In this document: positions 1 to 7,848 of the stretch, one piece after another
Position numbering within the stretch: the stretch's first letter is position 1
How the letters are laid out: every line of letters starts with the position of its first letter
Origin: a virus
Direction: 5' to 3' (one strand)
IMG/VR virus record: IMGVR_UViG_3300050821_011441
Coordinates: 1-24,598 of that record
Length of the DNA stretch: 24,598 nt
Notes under the pieces: generated by a model
What the model was told of the DNA's origin: nothing
What the model saw: only the letters and a program-made list of their open reading frames with translations
Databases searched by the model: none
Position numbers and translations under genes: made by a program

Positions 1-2
1 AG

Positions 3-278
3 TATAAAGAAGCTCGCGCTGGATACAAAGAAGAGGTTGGACCGTACTTAAACAGCAAGATTATCCAACAATATCAGAAAGGAAATATTAGAAAAGGAAA
101 GCTTGCCGACGCTCTTCTTCATGATGAAAAATTCCTTGCAAAAAAAGGAGAGCATCATCCTGAATTAAGACAAAGAGAAATTATTTCAAAAATATTAAAG
201 AATCCTATTACTAAACATGCAGCTGGATATGGGCTTGCGTTTCTGGGTTTAAAATCATTATCAAATCTTCTTAAGTAA
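3..278 (+). CDS. C-terminal part of an unknown protein, truncated by the window edge
   Basis: The frame is open from the left edge to a TAA at 276-278 and gives 91 residues. The visible part is charged and helical, rich in Lys, Glu and His, and ends in a more hydrophobic stretch (KHAAGYGLAFLGLKSLSNLL). I do not recognise it. It lies upstream of a small membrane pair on the same strand and converges on the late operon, so a virion-associated, ejection or lysis role is possible, but this is inference from position only. Codon choice and the lack of stops over 270 bases in an AT-rich region support real coding. Confidence 0.7.
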   Translation, partial: YKEARAGYKEEVGPYLNSKIIQQYQKGNIRKGKLADALLHDEKFLAKKGEHHPELRQREIISKILKNPITKHAAGYGLAFLGLKSLSNLLK

Positions 279-339
279 TGATTGTTATTTATTCATGATG
301 CAAATATAATACTTTCATGTTTATTTATTGGATTGTAAA

Positions 340-417
340 ATGGCTGTATTAGGTTTTATTGGTATCATAGTTATGATTCTCGGTATTATTGGATGTATTT
401 GGGAAATTTTTGAATGA
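340..417 (+). CDS. 25-residue single-span membrane peptide
   Basis: ATG at 340 gives MAVLGFIGIIVMILGIIGCI followed by WEIFE and TGA. Nearly the whole peptide is one hydrophobic helix. The stop overlaps the next ATG in an ATGA junction (414-417), which suggests translational coupling. No strong Shine-Dalgarno is visible. A tiny membrane peptide coupled to a coiled-coil membrane protein fits a holin or lysis accessory pair, but this is inferred. Confidence 0.5.
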   Translation: MAVLGFIGIIVMILGIIGCIWEIFE

Positions 418-632
418 CCCCCGAAGACTACATAAACCATGAAGTCCGCATAAGAATTCTTGAAGATATCGCAAAGAAGATAGACAAACGATTTGATAAT
501 ATCGAATCTAAAATCGATGCGGGGATGAAATCTATGGACTCTAAATTAGAATCGAAATTTATGATGACGATAGGATTGATACTGACCTCGATTATCATTC
601 CAGTTTTATTACATTATTTGAGCTTGAAATGA
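414..632 (+). CDS. XhlA-like coiled-coil membrane protein, possible holin or lysis accessory
   Basis: The protein has 72 residues. Residues about 10-46 form a charged amphipathic helix (IAKKIDKRFDNIESKIDAG, then a second repeat of Met-Lys-Ser-Met-Asp-Ser-Lys type), typical of a coiled coil. Residues about 48-70 form one hydrophobic span (MMTIGLILTSIIIPVLLHYL). This N-terminal coiled coil plus C-terminal anchor resembles the haemolysin XhlA type of phage lysis accessory proteins. Its start overlaps the stop of the 25-residue membrane peptide by four bases. A structural or tail-anchoring role cannot be excluded. Confidence 0.6.
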   Translation: MTPEDYINHEVRIRILEDIAKKIDKRFDNIESKIDAGMKSMDSKLESKFMMTIGLILTSIIIPVLLHYLSLK

Positions 633-732
633 GAAGCCGGGGCAGTGATGAGCCGCCCTTTTCGCTCCGTCGAGCTAGGCTAATAGATTGTAGTATATCA
701 GGTATTTGATTATTATCAATTGAATAAAAATG

Positions 733-1518
733 TTACGTATTGCGCCATCCATGACCAATATTTACATCGCCCCAATTATAACCACTTTGGTTATTTGCAA
801 ATAATATTGATAACTTTTTCATCGATAAATCAGGAGGAGACAAATACATCATTTTGCGGATATAACTTTGATATATAGCTTCTGATTGAGGACTAAACAT
901 AACGCCAAACTCATTACACATGTACCTTGCCAATGCAAATCGTAACATTTCTATATAACTTGTATCATAACCTTGATTAGAGCTATTGATAAAAGTATAG
1001 GGAGTGTAAAAAGGAATATTATTTGGATTAGAAAATGATTCTGATATATTTGTTAAATCAGTTGTCAGCTGAACCTCAGTTAAGAATATTTTAACCTTCA
1101 TTTTAAGAGGATATGGCTGGTCTGGAATAAAATACATCCCAAGATTTCCACCGCCCAAAGCTCTATCATAATTGTAAGAAAATGGTAGCGTCTCAATATT
1201 ATCTACGCGAGAGGATCCAAAATAATTGGTCCGAGGCTGTGATACCATGGGGTACCTAACGACTCCCAAATTAAAAGTCATAACCTCTATCTCGGCAACA
1301 TAAGGAAGGTAGTAGTATTCCTGGCCAGGGACAGCATTGAAGGTGATATATTGGTAATAATTTATGAGCTCCGTTTCAACCTGCTTAAAGTCCAACAATG
1401 CATTAAGAAGATACAGCCCGTCCTCTATTTCATCACCAATGGGGTACTGAAGGTTCCTCGCAACAATCCCCGAAAGGAACCATGACCTAGTTATCAACTC
1501 TTGAGCTGTATAAGCCAT
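733..1518 (-). CDS. P22 gp4-like tail accessory factor / head completion protein
   Basis: The protein has 261 residues. It opens MAYTAQELITRSWFLSGIVA and goes on with LQYPIGDEIEDGLYLLNALL, the helical N-terminus usual in P22 gp4-type proteins that bind below the portal and begin the tail. The middle and C-terminal parts are aromatic-rich beta segments and helices, including EMLRFALARYMCNEFG. An AGGAG site lies seven bases before the ATG. It is the last gene of the late operon, after coat and an unknown virion protein, which fits a connector role. Assigned on N-terminal resemblance, size and position; a related head-tail joining protein is the alternative. Confidence 0.65.
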   Translation of the reverse strand: MAYTAQELITRSWFLSGIVARNLQYPIGDEIEDGLYLLNALLDFKQVETELINYYQYITFNAVPGQEYYYLPYVAEIEVMTFNLGVVRYPMVSQPRTNYFGSSRVDNIETLPFSYNYDRALGGGNLGMYFIPDQPYPLKMKVKIFLTEVQLTTDLTNISESFSNPNNIPFYTPYTFINSSNQGYDTSYIEMLRFALARYMCNEFGVMFSPQSEAIYQSYIRKMMYLSPPDLSMKKLSILFANNQSGYNWGDVNIGHGWRNT

Positions 1519-1534
1519 GGTTTTCTCCTAATAT

Positions 1535-2314
1535 TTACACAGTCACTTGAAATGAAAGTACATATAACGTCACGCTATCTCCTGAGCCTACTTTATATAC
1601 AACGGCTGGGGAAGAACCTACATATCCTGACATTAAATAACTAACATTCGACTGTATCTGGGACACTACGTCACAAAAATAAACGACATAATTAGTATTG
1701 GTATTATTATGATTATAAAGATTGAGAGCATTTCCTAGTGTACCACCAGTATAATAACTCAATGTTCCTACAATAACTTGAGAAATACCTGAGGGTACTA
1801 CAGCACTAACATCTACGACGGCCGTAATATTCGAGGTACCAGCTGTAAGAACTATCTGTTGTGAGTCATAATTAAAAGTTAAGTTATTACCTTGCGCGCT
1901 ATAATAACCTTGGCTTAAACTAGTGACATCATTTGTGGGCCAAAATCCAATTAATCTATAAGAATCATATCCTGCAGGTAATAGCGGAACTGCAGATAAG
2001 CTTGCTATGCAACCTACAGGTTGGTAATACCTGGAATCAGCTATAACAAAAATATTGTACATTCTACTTGAAGTTAATGTTCCTGTATCAAGTCCGTTCA
2101 CTCCATTAACATTCATATTCAATATAATGGGAGCAGATACCGTTTCGTTTTCAACGTTTGAATAGCCCAAATTAATATCGATAGTATTATTTGAATCTCT
2201 ACAATTTCCAGCGCCTAGCGATAGGTGCGTCGCATCTCCATAGGTTAATACTAATCCGTTCTTATAAAGATTGGGTAAATTTATGATTGGATCATTTTGA
2301 ATTTGTTCTTGCAT
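1535..2314 (-). CDS. Virion protein of unknown function, possibly decoration or fibre
   Basis: The protein has 259 residues, is rich in Ser, Thr, Asn, Gly and Val and looks all-beta with no charged helices. Near the N-terminus is a recognisable stretch, LTYGDATHLSLGAGNCRDSN, followed by INLGY. I associate such stretches with phage structural proteins of unknown role encoded beside the coat gene. AGGAG precedes the ATG at good spacing. It sits between coat and the gp4-like protein. A capsid decoration protein or head fibre is plausible; no catalytic motif is visible. Confidence 0.55.
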   Translation of the reverse strand: MQEQIQNDPIINLPNLYKNGLVLTYGDATHLSLGAGNCRDSNNTIDINLGYSNVENETVSAPIILNMNVNGVNGLDTGTLTSSRMYNIFVIADSRYYQPVGCIASLSAVPLLPAGYDSYRLIGFWPTNDVTSLSQGYYSAQGNNLTFNYDSQQIVLTAGTSNITAVVDVSAVVPSGISQVIVGTLSYYTGGTLGNALNLYNHNNTNTNYVVYFCDVVSQIQSNVSYLMSGYVGSSPAVVYKVGSGDSVTLYVLSFQVTV

Positions 2315-2340
2315 TTTTTTGCTCCTGAAAAATCATTAAG

Positions 2341-2369
2341 TGGGTCGATGACAATATATCATCGACCCA
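2341..2369 (-). terminator. 11-bp hairpin just downstream of the coat gene
   Basis: TGGGTCGATGA at 2341-2351 is perfectly complementary to TCATCGACCCA at 2359-2369, with a 7-base loop. It begins eight bases after the coat stop codon. On the transcribed strand a short T-rich stretch follows only after about eight bases, so it may be a partial terminator or an mRNA-stabilising hairpin that gives extra coat synthesis relative to the two genes beyond. Confidence 0.6.
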
Positions 2370-2376
2370 TCCATCA

Positions 2377-3690
2377 TTAACCTTGGGACAATGGAATAAT
2401 ATAACGTAGTGAATATTCAGGAACGATGACAGAACCATGGGTTTCGTCATAAATCATACCTGTTTGGTTTTGCCCAAATAAAGAACCATAAGTTAATCGC
2501 AATGAACAACCTGTGTCTTCATCATATTCATTCGCAGTGTCATATGGTGATTGTTCTGGAAGCTGAGGCATTGCTAAGTAAAAAGCTTCTCCTCCCAATA
2601 TACCCCCACATCTATGAGAAGGCAGACCAGTAATTTCCATACCAACTTGAATAGGATTGTTTAGGTTTTGATTTTGGCCGCCGGCCCAATTCAATGCGGG
2701 AGTAATTGTTAACACAACATTCCCAGCACCAGAAGCTGAAGCATCTGCGGTTACACGGAATTGCACAGGATTGGCACTAGGAAAGTGACCAATAAATGTT
2801 AAATAACGCATATTTGGAAAGCCAGAAATATCTATAAACTGGAACAAATCGCCGGAAAATACTGCATCTGCATCGGAAGCTGTGGCTCCAGAAACAGTAA
2901 TTTGAGTTACATTTTGACCTGTTGGATCGTTAGTACTTACAACAGTCAATACCTGTCCTAATACACCTGTATTACCAGAAATATGAATGGGCATTAAGTT
3001 TGATTGATAGTAATTAACTAAAGGAGTGCCAAAATCGCCAACTTCCCATGACATAGCAATATCATCGTTTCGTTTGGGAACGAATTGATTTAAACCACTA
3101 CCAACAATAGCAGGTACAATAGTGTCAGGTAAGTAAACTTTAATACCTTCAGCGACTGAACCATAATTTTTAAACAACATAATAGATTGGGCTAATTGCT
3201 GATAACTTGTCAATGCTGTTGAGCCATTGCCAAAGAACCTATAAGGACCTGAAAAGGTATTTAATGTATTAGTCAACTGACTGTTTACACTAGAATCCCA
3301 ATTTTTGGCAATATTACCTTCCACCTGGGTGGCAAGTTCAGCGATGAAACTTTTACCAAACACACGCATATAATCTTCTTCGCCTTTTTCCAAGTTGAAG
3401 ATACGTTGTTGTGAGGTGACGGAGAATGATGAGTTATTTGCTTGGTCACAAGCGAGTGTCTGTACACGCTGCACAGCTGGTTGAAATGCTGCAACAAGAC
3501 CCGCAACTGTAGTTGCACGTGGGGGCAAGTCGAATGTGACTACAGAACCAAGATTTGCCTGGATGTTGTCGAAATCTTTGAACTTAGTATTGGCTGTACT
3601 AATGTGACAGCAAAGGTTTTGTAATAAAGCCAAGCCAGAACGTTGATAGGTCTGCACTTGCTGTAAAATATTATTGGGAAAAACGGCCAT
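2377..3690 (-). CDS. Major capsid (coat) protein, P22-like
   Basis: The protein has 437 residues, close to the 430 of P22 gp5. It opens MAVFPNNILQQVQTYQRSGL. The sequence then alternates the beta-rich and Ala/Asn-rich segments expected of an HK97-fold coat with an inserted domain (about residues 250-340, rich in Gly, Ala, Thr and Val). AGGAG lies before the ATG at 3690. It follows the scaffold-like gene and is followed by a stable hairpin, the usual setting for a highly expressed coat gene. The gene order scaffold-coat-gp4 supports the call more than any single motif. Confidence 0.8.
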   Translation of the reverse strand: MAVFPNNILQQVQTYQRSGLALLQNLCCHISTANTKFKDFDNIQANLGSVVTFDLPPRATTVAGLVAAFQPAVQRVQTLACDQANNSSFSVTSQQRIFNLEKGEEDYMRVFGKSFIAELATQVEGNIAKNWDSSVNSQLTNTLNTFSGPYRFFGNGSTALTSYQQLAQSIMLFKNYGSVAEGIKVYLPDTIVPAIVGSGLNQFVPKRNDDIAMSWEVGDFGTPLVNYYQSNLMPIHISGNTGVLGQVLTVVSTNDPTGQNVTQITVSGATASDADAVFSGDLFQFIDISGFPNMRYLTFIGHFPSANPVQFRVTADASASGAGNVVLTITPALNWAGGQNQNLNNPIQVGMEITGLPSHRCGGILGGEAFYLAMPQLPEQSPYDTANEYDEDTGCSLRLTYGSLFGQNQTGMIYDETHGSVIVPEYSLRYIIPLSQG

Positions 3691-3745
3691 TTTGGCACTC
3701 CTAACTATAATTAAATAGGTCGGATATCAAATAGCTACTTGTTGA

Positions 3746-4474
3746 CTAGCCTTTGTATTTTGACTTTAAATCACGCATAGACAACGCATTACTACCGGAA
3801 TCCGTTCCAAGATTAGAAGGTCGTTGTTGACTTAAAGGTGCATTAGGTGTTCGTCTGCTACTTGCAGCTTCGTTGTTTTTGATTGAATCAGCAAGACGTC
3901 GCAAGTCGTGGATAGCTTCCTGTGGAAACTCCCGAGCTGTTAATTCTAGTTGAGCCAATTTTGCACGATTCTTGCTTAATTCATAAAGCACATCATGTGG
4001 GTTATCTACCATCTCAGCCAACATGTGTACGGTATTAGGGAATCGTTGCAATTCAACGTCACCAGTAACTTTCTCAAAGTCTTCGTATTTATCTTTGCCA
4101 ACTGCCATTTTATCGTAAAAGTTCTTTACGATTCTCTGGGCATTTTCAGTTTCACTGCGTGTCTGCCATTCTGACCGTTCGGTATCGCGAATCTTTTGTG
4201 CTTCCTCCGCCGCTACCTGCCTATACCGCTCCTCGCTCATCGAATAATTCTGTTGAGTCTGAGGTGGTGATGGCTGATAGTTGGATTGTGCTGACTCTTG
4301 GGAGCGCTTGTACTGCTCTACCGCTCGAGACGCTGCCTCCTGCGATCGCTTACCTACAATGTCATTAACTTCGGACTGCCTTAGCATCTTCTCTTGCGGA
4401 GCTGATGTTTCAGGGGCTGAAACTGGTGCTGGTGTCGATACTTCCGTGCTTTGACCTATTACATCATCCATCAA
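3746..4474 (-). CDS. Scaffold-like internal capsid assembly protein
   Basis: The protein has 242 residues and is very hydrophilic. A Pro/Ser/Gln-rich disordered N-terminal third is followed by charged helices with coiled-coil character (about 85-200). It ends in a short basic segment, SMRDLKSKYKG, the kind of C-terminal basic helix that scaffolding proteins of P22-like phages use to bind coat. AAGGA precedes the start; two adjacent ATGs are possible. It is directly upstream of coat, as expected. Shorter than P22 gp8 (about 300 residues). Confidence 0.7.
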   Translation of the reverse strand: MMDDVIGQSTEVSTPAPVSAPETSAPQEKMLRQSEVNDIVGKRSQEAASRAVEQYKRSQESAQSNYQPSPPQTQQNYSMSEERYRQVAAEEAQKIRDTERSEWQTRSETENAQRIVKNFYDKMAVGKDKYEDFEKVTGDVELQRFPNTVHMLAEMVDNPHDVLYELSKNRAKLAQLELTAREFPQEAIHDLRRLADSIKNNEAASSRRTPNAPLSQQRPSNLGTDSGSNALSMRDLKSKYKG

Positions 4475-4638
4475 TTACATCCTTCTAGCTGTTAACGCCG
4501 CCACGCTGTTGCCTCAATTTAAAGTTTGAGTGAACTAGCTGTTGCCCCGCTACGGTAAATATCCTCGCTATGTGTCACGAGTCTACATACTGAAATTGTT
4601 AGATAGACTGTAATAAATAATGATTTTTTGAGCAAAGC

Positions 4639-4667
4639 TTGTTACAATTGGTTCATGATTTTCATAA
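4639..4667 (+). promoter_or_regulatory. Sigma-70-like promoter for the inserted HTH gene
   Basis: TTGTTA at 4639-4644, a 17-base spacer and TCATAA at 4662-4667 face the HTH gene, whose AGGGA ribosome site is at 4674-4678. The elements deviate from consensus, but the spacing is ideal and there is no other way to transcribe this gene against the late operon. Confidence 0.45.
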
Positions 4668-4685
4668 AAATACAGGGATTTATTG

Positions 4686-4883
4686 ATGATAAAATTGATG
4701 AATGAAATGGTTATGACCGATAAAGAGGCCGCGGATAGATATGGATATTCTCCGTATTGGTTTCAAAAGATGCGTTCATTGAAGAGAGGCCCACCGTATT
4801 TACAGATGAAGGGCAAAGGAAAGGTTTATTATTATGTTGAGAAGACTGATGAATGGTTTAGAGAAAATATGGTGGAAAAATAA
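4686..4883 (+). CDS. Small helix-turn-helix protein (excisionase/AlpA-like), moron-type insertion
   Basis: The protein has 65 residues. MTDKEAADRYGYSPYWFQKM matches the N-terminal helix-turn-helix of the excisionase/HTH_17 type. It is followed by a basic RSLKRGPPYLQMKGKGKVYY wing and a short helix (TDEWFREN). I use the ATG at 4686, seven bases after AGGGA, rather than the TTG just before it. The gene runs against the late operon, between scaffold and an appendage gene, with its own promoter upstream and a 16-bp hairpin downstream. That is a typical moron arrangement, allowing expression from a silent prophage or early in infection. It could regulate late genes, act in excision or modify host transcription. 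Confidence 0.65.
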   Translation: MIKLMNEMVMTDKEAADRYGYSPYWFQKMRSLKRGPPYLQMKGKGKVYYYVEKTDEWFRENMVEK

Positions 4884-4908
4884 ATTAATTTATAAATTTA
4901 AAGAAGCA

Positions 4909-4944
4909 AACCCAATTAATCTTAAGAATAAGATTAATTGGGTT
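4909..4944. terminator. 16-bp perfect inverted repeat, bidirectional terminator
   Basis: The arms 4909-4924 and 4929-4944 are exactly complementary over 16 bases with an AGAA tetraloop. The hairpin lies between the end of the HTH gene (+) and the end of an appendage gene (-). The minus direction is followed by TGCTTCTTT and further AT-rich sequence. It likely insulates the inserted gene from the late operon. Confidence 0.75.
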
Positions 4945-4960
4945 GCCCAATATATTATAG

Positions 4961-6289
4961 TTATACTAACTGAGATAGGGTCAGGAAAGTATTTCCTGGA
5001 CCTCCTCCAGAAAGTATTATTCTGTTTGCTCCCGAATTTTGATTGGTTGACAATGTTAATATTTGACCGGAAGTTAGAAACATAACGCCGTTAGCAGCAC
5101 TTGTTACTAGCGTTACATCTGCATTAGCTACAGCCCCAGTATTCGCTAGAAATTGCGAGGCTACTCCATTAATGTAAACAGCACTTGTTAATATAATCCC
5201 CGTATCGCCACTCATTAATTGTAAAATTATTTGATAACTAACATAGTAATATCCAGTAACTCTGACCGTGTAAGCATTAGCTGCAAATGATGATGCAGTA
5301 TCAAACGTTACTGTATCTAAAGTAAGTTGTGTATAAACTCCAGAAGGAACAGATTGTGCTACTGCAGGTCCTTGAGATGCATATAATTTGGGTTGAGCAT
5401 TTTGGACAATAATAGTTGATGAGGATATTCCTGAATCTATCATTATACCTGCTGTTCCCTGTGCAACAGGAAAGTTTCCGTTTACAAAAGGTGCATTGCC
5501 TGGTCCCAATAAAATTTGTGCTGACGCATTGGCGGGATCAGGTATGGTAATATTTGTTACTTGTCCATAAGGAGCTAGCTCTAGAGCTATTGAATAATCT
5601 CCTAAGTTTGTAGGGCAATTAATGATAAAGTTACCTGAGTTTGCGTCTGGAGGATAACAAATGAAGCTTCCTGCGGTTCCACTAAGTCCAGCCTGGATAT
5701 CACCAGCATTAATGGTTGCTCCCGGAGCAGAAGTTATGTTTCCGGTGACACTTGAAAATTTAGCTATATAATCTATTGATGCAGGTGGTGAAGTTAATGA
5801 TACTAATGCCGAAGATGATATCCCGCTGTCTTTAATGGAACCCATATTATCGGAAAATACGACAACATCCCCAGAAACCGGGGTTATTGTTAAATCCACC
5901 ATAGAAACATTTGACAAACTGCTATTAGAGGGTTTGTATCCAGAATCAGCCAACGCTCCAGAAGTATTTGCCCAGTTTGCAAAATCTCCCGTCGTAACTG
6001 GTAAAATTATTTCCCCTGGAATTGAAGTTGGCATCAGAGTGATAATTCCATCTGTTATAGAGACACTAAAAGAACCATATAATCCAACTTGAGTTTGTGG
6101 ATTAAAATTATAAAGAATTTGCAAAATATCTGTAGTAGAAACAGGATTGCTTTGTAAATCTACTTGATTAAGATACCCTTCGGTTGAAATCGTGGAAAGA
6201 TCGTCCCCACATACCATTGCTTTAAAATTAGGAGATATTCCCACAGTCGCAGGCCACGGTGTAGGTAGTTGATAAATTGTAACGCTCAT
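4961..6289 (-). CDS. Appendage/fibre protein with C1q-like C-terminal domain
   Basis: The protein has 442 residues. Residues about 15-95 form a domain shared with the next two appendage genes (SPNFKAMVCGDDLSTIS, GYLNQVDLQSNP, FSVSITDGIITL). A central Gly/Ser/Asn-rich region holds three copies of a D-S-G motif (GALADSGY, GSIKDSGISSS, GIMIDSGISSS). The last ~130 residues (from about VPSGVYTQLTLDTVTFD, with YYVSYQI, AVYINGV and a terminal GNTFLTLSQL) look like a C1q/TNF-type jelly roll, which often trimerises and binds receptors. AAGGA lies before the ATG. Probably the receptor-binding appendage; attachment by the shared N-terminal domain is inferred. Confidence 0.65.
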   Translation of the reverse strand: MSVTIYQLPTPWPATVGISPNFKAMVCGDDLSTISTEGYLNQVDLQSNPVSTTDILQILYNFNPQTQVGLYGSFSVSITDGIITLMPTSIPGEIILPVTTGDFANWANTSGALADSGYKPSNSSLSNVSMVDLTITPVSGDVVVFSDNMGSIKDSGISSSALVSLTSPPASIDYIAKFSSVTGNITSAPGATINAGDIQAGLSGTAGSFICYPPDANSGNFIINCPTNLGDYSIALELAPYGQVTNITIPDPANASAQILLGPGNAPFVNGNFPVAQGTAGIMIDSGISSSTIIVQNAQPKLYASQGPAVAQSVPSGVYTQLTLDTVTFDTASSFAANAYTVRVTGYYYVSYQIILQLMSGDTGIILTSAVYINGVASQFLANTGAVANADVTLVTSAANGVMFLTSGQILTLSTNQNSGANRIILSGGGPGNTFLTLSQLV

Positions 6290-6316
6290 AATCAGTCCTT
6301 TATATATATTAAATAA

Positions 6317-7048
6317 TTAAGTGACGATAAAATATCCAAAATTAATGGTTCCATTCAACGCGCCAGAATTTAGATTTAAAAGTTCAACAACTATAGGTTG
6401 ACCTAGATTAGATATTGCATAACTAAAGGATATATTATTCCCCGCTGTATTGGATCCATCATGTCTTAATTGAAATAAAACAACAGACGCCACAGGCAAG
6501 ATAAATGGAGGCGTTATTGTAACGGTATAAAATGATCCTGAAGCAGTTGATAATGCATCCGTGGTAATGATTCCAGCTTGCGTAGTAACAGTTACGCTAC
6601 CACCAGGGGCAGTATAAATATTAGTAGTGAAAATCAGACCACCGTTAGTATTAAATGAATTAATGATATTCCTATTCAACAGATCGGACGTTGATACTCC
6701 AGTGTCAGAAATGGCCCCATTTGTATCATAAAATTGAGCAACATTACCTCGGACAACTGGAAAAATAACATTTCCCTCGCTAATCTCAGGGCTTAAAGTG
6801 ATAACTCCATTATCTATAGAGACAGAAAATGCATTATATATTCCAACTTGCGTTTGCAAATCAAAACTATAAAGCATCTGTATTACATCCGTACTCGCGA
6901 TAGGATTGCTTTGAAGATCTATTTGATTTAAATATCCCGCAGTGGTTACCGTAGATAAATTATCACCACTCACGAGGTATTTAAAATTAGGAATAACATT
7001 TGTTGTTCCTACAATAGAAATAGGCAATTGATATATCAGTGCGCCCAT
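6317..7048 (-). CDS. Second appendage protein sharing the N-terminal domain
   Basis: The protein has 243 residues, using the second of two adjacent ATGs because AAGGAA is five bases upstream of it and only two from the first. The N-terminal ~95 residues are clearly homologous to the larger neighbour (IPNFKYLVSGDNLSTVT, GYLNQIDLQSNPIASTD, QTQVGIY, FSVSIDNGVITL), as is one D-T-G motif (GAISDTGVSTSDLL). The C-terminal half is a different all-beta Thr/Ser/Asn-rich sequence without the C1q-like end. It is probably an alternative or co-assembling fibre. Confidence 0.6.
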   Translation of the reverse strand: MGALIYQLPISIVGTTNVIPNFKYLVSGDNLSTVTTAGYLNQIDLQSNPIASTDVIQMLYSFDLQTQVGIYNAFSVSIDNGVITLSPEISEGNVIFPVVRGNVAQFYDTNGAISDTGVSTSDLLNRNIINSFNTNGGLIFTTNIYTAPGGSVTVTTQAGIITTDALSTASGSFYTVTITPPFILPVASVVLFQLRHDGSNTAGNNISFSYAISNLGQPIVVELLNLNSGALNGTINFGYFIVT

Positions 7049-7060
7049 CATTATTCCTTA

Positions 7061-7276
7061 TTAAGCTTTGCGTGGAGTTAATGACGCGTCAGAACGCTTC
7101 CAATTCTTCTCGGAACCAGCACCTTTTCCCCACCCATCTTTCATGCTGCCATGATGACCGGCAGAATCAGCTGGATTCTTTTCGCTTTTACGTTGCATAA
7201 CTCTGCTTATGCCTTCCTGGTGAGTGTCTTTAACCATTCTGTTATCTATCATTCCCTTCATCATCTTATTGCTCAT
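7061..7276 (-). CDS. Small basic protein of unknown function
   Basis: The protein has 71 residues and is rich in Lys, Arg, Gly and Met, with no predicted membrane segment. Readable features are HQEGISRVMQRKSEKN and a His/Gly/Trp segment (HHGSMKDGWGKGAGSEKNW). AAGGAG is placed well before the ATG. It lies between two appendage genes in the late operon and may be a minor virion or DNA-associated protein. I do not recognise the family. Confidence 0.55.
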   Translation of the reverse strand: MSNKMMKGMIDNRMVKDTHQEGISRVMQRKSEKNPADSAGHHGSMKDGWGKGAGSEKNWKRSDASLTPRKA

Positions 7277-7290
7277 TTTAGCTCCTTAAA

Positions 7291-7566
7291 TTACCAACCC
7301 TGCAAAGTGATTATTCCATTACCATCAATAGATACGCCGAAAAAGTCAAAATTATAAATAGAACCGCCCGTTTGAACATTGTAACTATAGAAAGCCATGA
7401 TAACAGAATTATTGGTAAGCGGCGGAATACCAGAAATATCTGTATTATTTAAATAGCCTGGAGCAGCAATTGTGTCATAGCTATCCACAAAGGCAGCCAT
7501 CCTAAAATCCGGAACAAATCCCACTGATCCAATAAAAGGAAGTGGGGGAGAAAATATATTAGACAT
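7291..7566 (-). CDS. Stand-alone copy of the appendage N-terminal domain
   Basis: The protein has 91 residues. It aligns along its length with the N-terminal domain of the two larger appendage proteins: VPDFRMAAFVDSYDTIAAPG, GYLNNTDISGIP, VQTGGSIYNF, then GVSIDGNGIITLQGW, where it stops. It thus consists of the shared domain alone. It could be a truncated fibre, an adaptor on which the longer proteins assemble, or a decoy that lowers fibre number. The reading frame is intact. Confidence 0.65.
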   Translation of the reverse strand: MSNIFSPPLPFIGSVGFVPDFRMAAFVDSYDTIAAPGYLNNTDISGIPPLTNNSVIMAFYSYNVQTGGSIYNFDFFGVSIDGNGIITLQGW

Positions 7567-7577
7567 TTATTTTCCTT

Positions 7578-7835
7578 TCACATAGTTGCGGAGTCAGATA
7601 TATTAGATTGTACCGCCGATATTGTGGTATTTACAACTGTAGGCACGATGGCACTTATATTGTTAAGAACGGGATTAATATCAGCGGCAATTGTAGTAGA
7701 TTTACCAGATATATAACCCTCAAGTTTTGTTATTAATAACTGCATTTCAGCAACTATTGTGGGTTCTTCGGCTATCAATGCTGCTTCAATCATTGATAGT
7801 AAATGTGAAATCAACAGACTAATTACTATAGACAT
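7578..7835 (-). CDS. Small late protein of unknown function, helical
   Basis: The protein has 85 residues. An N-terminal hydrophobic helix (MSIVISLLISHLLSMIEAAL) is followed by long Ala/Ile/Thr-rich helices ending VQSNISDSATM. GGAGA precedes the ATG. No family recognised. The N-terminal helix could insert in a membrane or in a virion, and the hydrophobic heptad-like spacing suggests oligomerisation. Confidence 0.5.
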   Translation of the reverse strand: MSIVISLLISHLLSMIEAALIAEEPTIVAEMQLLITKLEGYISGKSTTIAADINPVLNNISAIVPTVVNTTISAVQSNISDSATM

Positions 7836-7848
7836 TCAATTCTCCATA

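Noticed and set aside
633-665. Weak GC-rich hairpin downstream of the XhlA-like gene
   Set aside because: The best pairing is four bases with a bulge and a long loop; too weak to call a terminator, although one is expected between the convergent genes.
3285-3518. 77-codon minus frame within the coat gene
   Set aside because: Lies wholly inside the coat gene in another frame, with low-complexity residues and no ribosome site.
4834-5085. 83-codon plus-strand frame overlapping the HTH gene and the terminator
   Set aside because: It spans the 16-bp terminator hairpin and the end of the appendage gene, has no ribosome site, and reads like a shadow frame.
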